DNA from: an uncultured Clostridium sp.
Lineage (GTDB): Bacteria > Bacillota_A > Clostridia > Lachnospirales > Lachnospiraceae
Direction: 5' to 3'
Length of the DNA: 13,256 bases
Assembly (NCBI GenBank): GCA_947174825.1
Contig: CAMWKN010000007.1
Location: forward strand, 1-13,256
The position numbers and the translations under genes were made by a program. The notes beneath the pieces were generated by a model. The model had not been told where the DNA came from. It searched no databases and saw nothing but the letters and a program-made list of their open reading frames with translations. Shown in pieces: positions 1-5,263 of this stretch (positions within the stretch are counted from its first letter, which is position 1; every line of letters starts with the position of its first letter).

Positions 1-472
1 TCTGCTTTAATACCGTATAAATTATATCATAACTTAGTTTCTGGTCTTCACTGAGCTTATCGTAATCAAAACTTTCCATAGATGCAATCCAATTTTCAGA
101 AATAGCTAAATCTTCCTGCATTTTCTGCAGAGAATAGTGTCCCAATGATGGTGTCGTTTCTGACAGCCCATAGGTCTGTGGATTTTTCACCATATAATTC
201 AATGTCAGGCTGTCCGACATGACTTCATTGCGAAAAATCTGCATCATCAAAGCATCAAAATCTTGTCTGGACTGTTCCTGCGTTCTGCTGTCTAATACTT
301 TGCGATGTCTTATCTGTCCATCCCCATGCTGATAATACTGAAAGAAAATCCCTGCAAAAGTAACCAGAACGACCAATGCCATAATTCTTGATAAAATATG
401 TACTTTACCAATATTTTTCGCTGGCTGTTTTCTATTATTCTTTATATATTGCGAACGATCGATATGATTCAT
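1..472 (-). CDS. DUF885-family protein, N-terminal part (cut by window edge)
   Basis: This leftward reading frame is open from an ATG at 472 to the window edge and gives about 157 residues. The ATG is chosen because an AAAGGGGG ribosome binding site lies about 10 bases upstream; an in-frame GTG at 478 is too close to it. Residues about 30-47 form one hydrophobic segment after a basic N-terminus, so the protein is probably membrane-anchored or exported. After the segment come residues like those at the start of DUF885 domains: FDALMMQIFRNEV, then SDSLTLNYMVKNPQTYGL, then a TPSLGHYS motif. DUF885 proteins are predicted metal-dependent peptidase-like enzymes. The HExxH-type catalytic part would lie outside the window, so activity cannot be judged. 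It is divergent from the cotJ operon and looks like a resident chromosomal gene. Confidence 0.7.
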   Translation of the reverse strand, partial: MNHIDRSQYIKNNRKQPAKNIGKVHILSRIMALVVLVTFAGIFFQYYQHGDGQIRHRKVLDSRTQEQSRQDFDALMMQIFRNEVMSDSLTLNYMVKNPQTYGLSETTPSLGHYSLQKMQEDLAISENWIASMESFDYDKLSEDQKLSYDIIYTVLKQ

Positions 473-629
473 TGGCACTATACCCCCTTTTGCGTTTTGG
501 TACAACTTCTTTATATTCTATGCAAATACCAAACAGTTATCACTATATTCCCATTACTTTTACATATGGTCAAGCAATTCATGCCAAATAGGAACATAAT
601 TGACCAATTTACATATATATGAATTAACA

Positions 630-680
630 CGGAAAATTATGACTATCAATATATCCGCATCATAGTCATAATCATTTCCG
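630..680 (+). promoter_or_regulatory. Long inverted repeat in the cotJ leader
   Basis: ATTATGACTAT at 636-646 and ATAGTCATAAT at 662-672 are perfect 11-bp arms. The pairing extends outward to CGGAAA (630-635) and TTTCCG (675-680) across a 2-nt bulge. The 15-nt loop ends about 27 bases before the cotJA start, so in RNA this is a strong hairpin just upstream of the ribosome binding site. No T-run follows, so it is not a simple terminator. It could stabilise the spore-coat mRNA or be a protein-binding site. I found no convincing vegetative promoter here; a sporulation sigma-factor promoter is likely but not identified. Confidence 0.55.
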
Positions 681-706
681 TTACTATTTAGGAAAGGAAT
701 CTTACG

Positions 707-955
707 ATGAATAACAGAAATGGAATGGGCTGCGGCATGGGTAATTCCTGCCCTGACCAGCCTTGTATCAAAAAAGATCCCCTACAGGGTATGCCTGTAG
801 GTATGGGATATGTTCCGATCCAGCAATGGAATCAGGATCAGATCTATTCACCAGATAAAGCACTAGGCAGAGGTACTATATTTCCTTGTCTAGATCTGCC
901 ATTTTATGGTTGTATACCAAAAGGTTTTCAGTACCGGAAAGGAGGTATGTCATGA
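707..955 (+). CDS. cotJA: Spore coat-associated protein CotJA
   Basis: This encodes 82 residues with the CotJA signature: MPVGMGYVPIQQW (29-41), then a Y-S-P-D-K-A-L-G segment leading to GTIFPCLDLPFYG (56-68). CotJA is a small inner spore-coat protein that assembles with CotJC in sporulating Firmicutes. The N-terminus is rich in Met, Asn, Gly and Cys, foreshadowing the repeats of the next gene. AGGAAAGGA lies just upstream of the ATG. The stop overlaps the next start (ATGA at 952-955), so the two genes are translationally coupled. The Cys at residue 61 stands where Glu is more usual in this motif. Expression is expected in the mother cell late in sporulation; this is inferred from the family. 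Confidence 0.88.
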   Translation: MNNRNGMGCGMGNSCPDQPCIKKDPLQGMPVGMGYVPIQQWNQDQIYSPDKALGRGTIFPCLDLPFYGCIPKGFQYRKGGMS

Positions 956-1671
956 ATCCTAATATGATGAATCGGAATAGCATGGGGTGTATCAACCGTG
1001 GCAGCATGAATCAACGGGATCAGGGATCCATGTGCCAAAGACAAAACGTGGATGGCAACAATGGATGCCATTCGGATCATGACACAAACCGCGGCAACTG
1101 CAATCGTCCAGGAAATATGCCAATGAACAATAGTTGCGGACGTTCTGAAAACATGTCTATGAATAATGGCTGTGAACGTTCCGGAAACCAGTCAATGAAC
1201 AATGGCTTCGGGTGCTCCAGAAACCAGTCAATGAATAACAGCTGTGGACGCTCCGAAAACATGACTATGAACAACAGTTGTGGGCGTTCTGAGAACATGA
1301 CTATGAACAATAGTTGCGGACGCTCTGAAAACAGGTCAACAAACAACGGTTGTGGACATCCAGGGAACATGCCGGAAAATAATGGATGTAGCAGTTCAAA
1401 CGATCAGCAGCTTATGAGCATGAATAAAAATCAATTGCTCAACTACTTGAATCATGTTAGTTTCAGCATGTATGACACTGTCCTGTTTCTGGATACCCAT
1501 CCAACTGATCGGGAAGCAATCGCTTACTTTAATGAGATGAAGCAGGCAAGAAAAGCCGCATTAAAAATTTACCAAAAGAAATTCGCTCCACTCCTGTTAG
1601 ACGGTGTGGATGCCAACTGTGAATGGACCTGGGGCATGGAACCATTACCTTGGGAAAACTGTGAATATTAG
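952..1671 (+). CDS. cotJB: Spore coat protein CotJB with an expanded repeat domain
   Basis: This encodes 239 residues from the ATG at 952, chosen over an in-frame upstream ATG at 886 because GGAGG sits 7 bases before it and it overlaps the cotJA stop. The C-terminal part (about 154-239) is a normal CotJB domain: QLLNYLNHVSFSMYD, LFLDTHPTDREAI, and a Trp-rich end (WTWGMEPLPWE). Ordinary CotJB proteins are little more than this domain, under about 100 residues. Here about 150 extra residues precede it, low-complexity and rich in Met, Asn, Cys, Gly and Arg. They include eight tandem 12-residue repeats at residues 50-145, and most copies start with Cys. The extension may crosslink through disulphides or bind metal in the coat, which is inference. 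Confidence 0.85.
   Translation: MNPNMMNRNSMGCINRGSMNQRDQGSMCQRQNVDGNNGCHSDHDTNRGNCNRPGNMPMNNSCGRSENMSMNNGCERSGNQSMNNGFGCSRNQSMNNSCGRSENMTMNNSCGRSENMTMNNSCGRSENRSTNNGCGHPGNMPENNGCSSSNDQQLMSMNKNQLLNYLNHVSFSMYDTVLFLDTHPTDREAIAYFNEMKQARKAALKIYQKKFAPLLLDGVDANCEWTWGMEPLPWENCEY
1099..1386 (+). repeat. Eight in-frame 36-bp tandem repeats in cotJB
   Basis: Exactly 288 bases make eight 36-bp units, each encoding 12 residues of the pattern C-x-R-S-x-N-x-S-M-N-N-S/G. Cys falls at protein positions 50, 62, 74, 98, 110, 122 and 134. The fourth unit has Phe at the expected place with a Cys two residues later. Units 5 and 6 are nearly identical in DNA, which suggests recent slippage or unequal crossover, while the outer units have drifted. 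The number of units is likely to vary between strains. Confidence 0.9.
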
Positions 1672-1688
1672 AAAGGATGCAATGAAAT

Positions 1689-1970
1689 ATGTGGAATTAT
1701 GAAAAAAGACTGGAATATCCAGTAAACATCACACGATGCGATCCAAAAGCAGCGATGGTAATCATCTCCCAATATGGCGGTCCAGACGGTGAAATCGGCG
1801 CGTCCATGCGCTATTTGTCCCAGCGTTATTCCATGGAAAACCGCATTGCTGCAGGTACACTGACGGATATAGGTGTATCAGTGGTGAAGTTGCGTATGAA
1901 GATTGTCCCGGGGGATGGGGGGTTTAGAGAATCATTTCATAATACAGTAAGTACCATTACATTGCTCTGA
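1689..1970 (+). pseudogene. cotJC: cotJC, truncated after residue 62
   Basis: The first 62 residues match the N-terminus of CotJC, a manganese-catalase-like ferritin-fold coat protein: a W-N-Y-E-K start, YPVNI, IISQYGGPDGEIGASMRYLSQRYSM, then TLTDIG ending at 1874. In the family this continues with TEELAHLE, which carries metal ligands. Here it switches to 31 unrelated residues (VSVVKLRMKIV and onward) and stops at 1970. About two thirds of the protein, including part of the di-manganese site, is missing. The tail overlaps the 3' end of a minus-strand accessory gene, so the break is a junction with foreign DNA. No other piece of cotJC was seen on either strand. The product cannot be an active catalase. 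Whether the gene is dead or restored by excision is open. Confidence 0.82.
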
Positions 1971-2504
1971 CATAAAACAGGTCTCACATATGATTTCATG
2001 CAAAGACTGCTGTATCAGTTCCTCATTCGTTGGCAATTCATACTTTTTGATAATATGTATATCACTTGGATTTCTCAGTCCAAAATCTATAACTTTTCCA
2101 TTTCCTGTTTTGAGATATGGGTATACTTCTGCCCAAAATTCTAGGCAATCCCCTACTTTGTAGTTCTCAAAGCCATCAATATCCATCCAGACATGCTGTT
2201 CCTTATCATCAAAACACAATCCATCAGGATACATTCCCTCAATAAAAATTCTTTGAAAACAAATGTACTTATCGTTCTTTTTCTCAATCTGCCCTTTATA
2301 GCTAAGACCTATATTGTAATAAGCCTTTTGAAAACCACCTTTAACTTTTCCTACCGATGATTTCTGAATATTAATGATATCTTCGTGCGACAGATTTTTC
2401 TTGTTTTTTACCGCTTGGAAAAACTGTTCGGAATAATCAATGGCCCCTCCATATTCTATTTCCACTATGTTACTTCCGATCCTTGCATTATCTTTTTTCT
2501 TCAT
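1932..2504 (-). CDS. Unrecognised 190-aa protein with a four-cysteine tail
   Basis: This is an intact 190-residue frame. GGAGG lies 9 bases before the ATG. The central part (about 65-150) alternates short beta-like stretches with Gly and acidic turns, e.g. YICFQRIFIEGMYPDGL, HVWMDIDGF, VGDCLEFWAEVYPYL and KVIDFGLRNP. This suggests a small beta-barrel such as an OB-like fold, but that is only inference. The extreme C-terminus carries C173-x2-C176-x5-C182-x4-C187, spacing suited to a zinc or iron-sulphur site. I do not recognise the family. It lies downstream of frameshifted paralogue A on the same strand and may share its transcript. Its 3' end abuts the broken cotJC, making it the outermost island gene on this side. 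Confidence 0.6.
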   Translation of the reverse strand: MKKKDNARIGSNIVEIEYGGAIDYSEQFFQAVKNKKNLSHEDIINIQKSSVGKVKGGFQKAYYNIGLSYKGQIEKKNDKYICFQRIFIEGMYPDGLCFDDKEQHVWMDIDGFENYKVGDCLEFWAEVYPYLKTGNGKVIDFGLRNPSDIHIIKKYELPTNEELIQQSLHEIICETCFMSEQCNGTYCIMK

Positions 2505-2533
2505 TTTTTATGACCTCCGTTCTGATAGACTAA

Positions 2534-2668
2534 TCATTTTATTTCTTTGCTGCCCCATATCTTTTGCCATTCTTCCTCTGGGAGATTATCTCGAGAAACA
2601 GGGGTTTTGAGGGTAGAGAATTTCTTTTTTACCACATGGTTTTCAACAAAAATCTTGACAAATCCCAT
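2534..2668 (-). CDS. Possible 44-aa small protein
   Basis: An ATG at 2668 opens a 44-codon frame beginning MGFVKIFVENHVVKKK and ending LPEEEWQKIWGSKEIK. Its composition looks natural: a short hydrophobic start, a basic middle and an acidic amphipathic end. It lies between pseudogene A and the 190-aa gene on the same strand. No good ribosome binding site precedes the ATG, and the frame upstream reads LAWQ before a stop. It may therefore be the tail of a degraded longer gene. No family recognised. Confidence 0.3.
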   Translation of the reverse strand: MGFVKIFVENHVVKKKFSTLKTPVSRDNLPEEEWQKIWGSKEIK

Positions 2669-2683
2669 CTGCCATGCTAATCT
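2655..2683 (+). promoter_or_regulatory. Promoter antisense to the 3' end of paralogue A
   Basis: TTGACA at 2655-2660, a 17-bp spacer and TAATCT at 2678-2683 form a sigma-A-type promoter pointing right. The only thing downstream in that direction is the end of pseudogene A, read in antisense. The intact paralogue B has the same arrangement. Confidence 0.5.
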
Positions 2684-2689
2684 TTATAG

Positions 2690-2752
2690 CAGAGAAACGA
2701 AGTTTACTACCGTACAGCTTATGGCTCATGCGGTTTGCTCGTTTCTTTTTTT
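2690..2752 (+). ncRNA. Putative antisense small RNA, copy A
   Basis: A transcript starting about 7 bases after the -10 at 2678-2683 would end at the T7 run 2746-2752, giving about 63 nt. GAAACGA plus G (2694-2702, one bulged A) pairs with CTCGTTTC (2738-2745), immediately before the T-run, so the 5' end closes onto the terminator arm. The last 34 nt are antisense to the final codons of pseudogene A. The 5' arm lies beyond that gene's stop, so its complementarity is not forced by the protein sequence. Predicted only. Confidence 0.4.
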
Positions 2753-3242
2753 GTTCTCACAAGGTCGTACAGATATAATTTCCCATCTTCATCGCATCGA
2801 ACTAACATCCTTGTTGTAAAAATATTATATCGTTCCAAATTTCCATCCACTCCATAAACCGGAAGTCCAAAACGGGTATTATACCTGTACCATCCATACT
2901 TTGCTTTTGAGCCATGTTTTGCATTATAATCCGGATATTCTTTTTTGTCTGTCGCAATCTGAATCATTTCTCCGATAGCTGTTGTAATATTGGCTTTTGC
3001 TTTCATATTAGCACCCTTTAACTTTTTTGTATCATTGGAATGACTAAACTCATCCAGAAAATCAGAACCAATATATACTTTTTCTGATGTTTCAGCAATT
3101 TCAAAATAAGTTCCAATGTATTCTTTTAGATATTCCTCAACCTGTTCCCAGTCAATTCTCCTGCGGGATTGGAATCTACATCATTGATAATTGCAATTTT
3201 ACTCCCATCCAAATCAGTAATTATATAAACACTCTTATCCAT
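2719..3242 (-). pseudogene. Paralogue A of the 174-aa family, broken by one frameshift
   Basis: Translation from the ATG at 3242 (AGAGG about 8 bases upstream) gives MDKSVYIITDLDGSKIAIINDV, matching the start of the intact paralogue at 4602-5126. The frame then breaks at about 3174-3179, apparently through loss of one base. Shifting by one restores similarity through RRRIDWEQVEEYLKEYIG, YFEIAET and VYIGSDFLDEF, to LKGANMKAKANI and on through GWYRYNTRFGLPVYG to the end at 2719. Apart from the frameshift the gene is full length, and its similarity to paralogue B is spread along the whole protein. The break is recent, or a sequencing error. The downstream part alone could be read from an ATG at 3006, giving 95 residues. 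Confidence 0.75.
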
Positions 3243-3451
3243 ATGGCTTTCCTCTTTTATCTCTCTGTCAATAATCAATGCAAAAGTTCTCTATTATTTT
3301 ATCTGTTTTTATCTTTCTCGTAAAGAAAAAACAACAAATTTTCCTGTCCATTGGCTATGTATCGTTAAGAACACATCATAAGTATCTTCCCATTTGTAAC
3401 TTCTCATGCCATTCCCGCATAACTTAATAAGAGCAATGAAGCAAAATCAAT

Positions 3452-3479
3452 TGCAAAGAAAAATTCAATTCTCTTTGCA
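3452..3479. repeat. Inverted repeat before the hydrolase gene
   Basis: TGCAAAGA (3452-3459) and TCTTTGCA (3472-3479) are perfect 8-bp arms around a 12-base spacer. They end 6 bases before the GGAG of the hydrolase. This could be an operator or a leader hairpin. The rest of the 3243-3493 gap is AT-rich and shows no gene; it holds the upstream region of pseudogene A and probably the hydrolase promoter, which I could not pick out. Confidence 0.4.
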
Positions 3480-3493
3480 GAAATGGAGTGTTT

Positions 3494-4480
3494 ATGAAAC
3501 GATGTGTTGTATTGGAGCCTGCTGCTGAAGAAGTATGTAATCAAAACTCAATACCTCCATTGATTTTTCAGATACCACCTGAAGAAGGACGTCAAAAACT
3601 GGAAGATGCCCAAAGCACTCCGGTTTACAAATATCCCGCAAATATCTGTGCCCGTCAGATCAACACCGGCGGATGGGGGACTATTCCTGTTTATTTTGCC
3701 ACGCCTCAAACAGCAGAAACCATCCGAAATGTAATTTTCTACATTCATGGTGCAGGCTGGGTATTTGGCAGCTTTCATACTCATGAAAAACTTGTCAGAG
3801 AACTTGCAGCCCGAACTAATTCACTAATTATTTTTCCAGAATATTCCCGCGCGCCAGAAGCTAAATATCCCAAAGCCATTGAGCAGTGCTTTTGCATCCT
3901 TTCTTCTCTCCCTGAATTATTGGGTGACTGTTATTCTGATATTGACTGGAAAACATTAACCGTTGCTGGAGACAGCGTTGGCGGAAATATGGCTATTGCA
4001 ATGTCGCTCATGACGGTAATGCGTTGCGGACCCAAAATACAAAAACTTCTTTTATATTATCCTGTAACTAATGCATGCTTTAATACACCTTCCTACTGTC
4101 AGTTTGCAACCAATTATTATCTGTATCGCGCCGGAATGCAATGGTTTTGGCAGCAATATGCACCCCGTATATCAGATCGCAGGCAAATTACAGCTTCCCC
4201 TTTATGTGCCATCATAGAATGTCTCAGTCATCTTCCCGATACAATGATTATCAACGGTCAGGCAGATGTTTTGCGCAGTGAAGGAGAAGCCTTCGGGGAA
4301 AAACTTCGCTGTGCAGGTGTGGACGTGACCGCAATACAAATTCAAGGAACAATTCACGATTTTGTCATGTTGAATGCTCTCGACCAGACGGAAGCATGCC
4401 GTATCGCTATGGATGCCTCCACTCAATGGGTTAATCGAAAAAATGATGTGCTTTATAAAGATCCCTGTGTTGCATTATAG
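3494..4480 (+). CDS. Alpha/beta hydrolase, HSL-type esterase family
   Basis: This encodes 328 residues from the ATG at 3494, preferred over the GTG at 3488 because GGAG (3485-3488) lies 5 bases upstream of the ATG. It is a full-length hormone-sensitive-lipase-like hydrolase. The oxyanion motif HGAG(W) is at 85-89 (HGGG in most relatives), the nucleophile elbow GDSVGGN at 159-165 with Ser161, the acid Asp258 in GQADVLRSEG, and His288 in HDFVM. A complete triad predicts an active carboxylesterase acting on short-chain or small acyl esters. There is no signal peptide, so it is cytoplasmic. It is transcribed opposite to its island neighbours and all its motifs are sound, unlike most genes nearby. 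It may be cargo or a resident gene. The terminator-like CGGG/CCCG hairpin with T7 at 4614-4635 could end its transcript. Confidence 0.85.
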   Translation: MKRCVVLEPAAEEVCNQNSIPPLIFQIPPEEGRQKLEDAQSTPVYKYPANICARQINTGGWGTIPVYFATPQTAETIRNVIFYIHGAGWVFGSFHTHEKLVRELAARTNSLIIFPEYSRAPEAKYPKAIEQCFCILSSLPELLGDCYSDIDWKTLTVAGDSVGGNMAIAMSLMTVMRCGPKIQKLLLYYPVTNACFNTPSYCQFATNYYLYRAGMQWFWQQYAPRISDRRQITASPLCAIIECLSHLPDTMIINGQADVLRSEGEAFGEKLRCAGVDVTAIQIQGTIHDFVMLNALDQTEACRIAMDASTQWVNRKNDVLYKDPCVAL

Positions 4481-4534
4481 ACACAATATGAGTGCATTGG
4501 TGTTGAAGTTGCGTAAATCAATCGCAGTTTTTTC

Positions 4535-4563
4535 TTGACAAAAAAACTTTTCTATAATAATAT
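4535..4563 (+). promoter_or_regulatory. Promoter antisense to the 3' end of paralogue B
   Basis: TTGACA (4535-4540), a 17-bp spacer and TAATAT (4558-4563) form a strong sigma-A-type promoter pointing toward the 3' end of the minus-strand gene B. No protein gene follows on the plus strand. It sits at almost the same distance from that gene end as its counterpart at 2655-2683. Confidence 0.6.
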
Positions 4564-4569
4564 GATTTC

Positions 4570-4635
4570 AAAGAAGAAATGGGTTTTGTGCCGTGCACGC
4601 CTTAGGGTTTAAGCGGGTTGCCCGTTTCTTTTTTT
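4570..4635 (+). ncRNA. Putative antisense small RNA, copy B
   Basis: The predicted transcript runs from about 4570 to the T7 run 4629-4635, about 66 nt. AAGAAATGGG (4574-4583) can pair with CCCGTTTCTT (4621-4630), ten pairs including one U-G. A competing short hairpin CGGG-TTG-CCCG (4614-4624) followed by T7 is a classic intrinsic terminator. The last 34 nt are antisense to the end of gene B. An eight-codon frame, MGFVPCTP, starts at 4579 but is probably incidental. The alternative reading is only a terminator for the hydrolase transcript, but the promoter argues for a separate RNA. Confidence 0.45.
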
Positions 4636-5126
4636 ATGTCAATAATATCATAAAGATACATTTTGCCATCCTCGGCATGTCGAATCAACATTGAGGCATG
4701 AAACACATTATATCTATCCACCTCTCCCTGTTCCCCATATACTGGCAAAGCAAAACGAGAATCGTAACGATACCAACCATAAGCTGCATTTTCTACATGC
4801 TTTTTCTTACTATTTTCTCGAAAATGTTTTCCTACAGCAATCTCAAGCATTTCTGGTATGCCTTGTGATGCATTGGCTTTTGCTTTCGCAACTGTACCTT
4901 TCAAAGCATATGTATAATTTGAGCCTGTGTATTCATTGGGTAAATCATTCCCAATATATACAATGTCCTTTGTATCTGCTATCTCATAAAATTCTCCCAC
5001 ATATGCTTTCAAATACTCTTTTACATCATCCCAGTCTATACTGCGTTTCCCTTTAAATCGAATATCATGAATAACAACTATCTTATTCCCATTCAGATCT
5101 TCTATAATATTTACATTTCTATCCAA
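4602..5126 (-). CDS. Paralogue B: intact 174-aa mobile-element-type domain protein
   Basis: This encodes 174 residues; GGGAGAG lies about 7 bases before the ATG. It contains an N-terminal beta-rich stretch (IIEDLNGNKIVVIHDIRF), a helical RSIDWDDVKEYLKAYVG, and YIGNDLPNEYTGSNYTYALKG. A Lys/Ala/His-rich helix region follows, then the strongly patterned GWYRYDSRFALPVYG, YNVFHASMLIRHAEDGKMYLYD and IKKETGNPL. I recall similar sequences at the C-termini of large polyvalent or phage-head-type proteins in clostridial mobile elements, where small nuclease-like domains occur, but I cannot name the family. Conserved His, Arg and Tyr in the last third could be catalytic. It is a paralogue of the broken gene at 2719-3242. 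It stands alone with its own promoter, and a putative antisense RNA overlaps its 3' end. Confidence 0.6.
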   Translation of the reverse strand: MDRNVNIIEDLNGNKIVVIHDIRFKGKRSIDWDDVKEYLKAYVGEFYEIADTKDIVYIGNDLPNEYTGSNYTYALKGTVAKAKANASQGIPEMLEIAVGKHFRENSKKKHVENAAYGWYRYDSRFALPVYGEQGEVDRYNVFHASMLIRHAEDGKMYLYDIIDIKKETGNPLKP

Positions 5127-5153
5127 ATTGTATCTCTCCCAAATCTGTACTGT

Positions 5154-5182
5154 ATTTTAATTCAGTATATCATCTATTCCAA
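5154..5182 (-). promoter_or_regulatory. Likely promoter of paralogue B
   Basis: On the minus strand TTGGAA (5182-5177), a 17-bp spacer and TAAAAT (5159-5154) precede the B start by about 28 bases. The match is reasonable but not perfect. Confidence 0.45.
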
Positions 5183-5222
5183 AGAATTACTATAAGAAAA
5201 ACATCCTCTTATCCTCAAATAA

Positions 5223-5256
5223 TGCGGTATCTTCAAGTCTCCTTAAAAACACCGCA
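5223..5256 (-). terminator. Weak hairpin after the recombinase gene
   Basis: TGCGGT and ACCGCA (5223-5228 and 5251-5256) are perfect 6-bp arms about 8 bases past the recombinase stop, with a 22-base loop. No clean T-run follows in the leftward direction, so it may be an inefficient terminator or just an inverted repeat. Confidence 0.25.
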
Positions 5257-5263
5257 CATAGAT

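Noticed and set aside
388..622. Plus-strand frames of 67 and 74 codons
   Set aside because: They overlap the start and promoter region of the DUF885 gene, lack ribosome binding sites and have low-complexity hydrophobic composition.
1077..1370. Minus-strand 97-aa frame
   Set aside because: It is the mirror of the cotJB repeats and lacks a ribosome binding site and any independent motif.
1099..1386. 36-bp periodic repeats resembling a CRISPR array
   Set aside because: The units are contiguous with no spacers, are all in frame with cotJB and code for a regular 12-residue motif.
1881..4515. GTGGTGAAGTTGCGTA (1881-1896) and GTGTTGAAGTTGCGTA (4500-4515) as possible attachment sites
   Set aside because: A 15-of-16 match between two places is expected about once by chance in a window of this size, and the interval includes the hydrolase but excludes the recombinase.
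4579..4605. Eight-codon MGFVPCTP leader-peptide frame
   Set aside because: It is not conserved at the paralogous site, has no ribosome binding site, and no gene follows that it could control.
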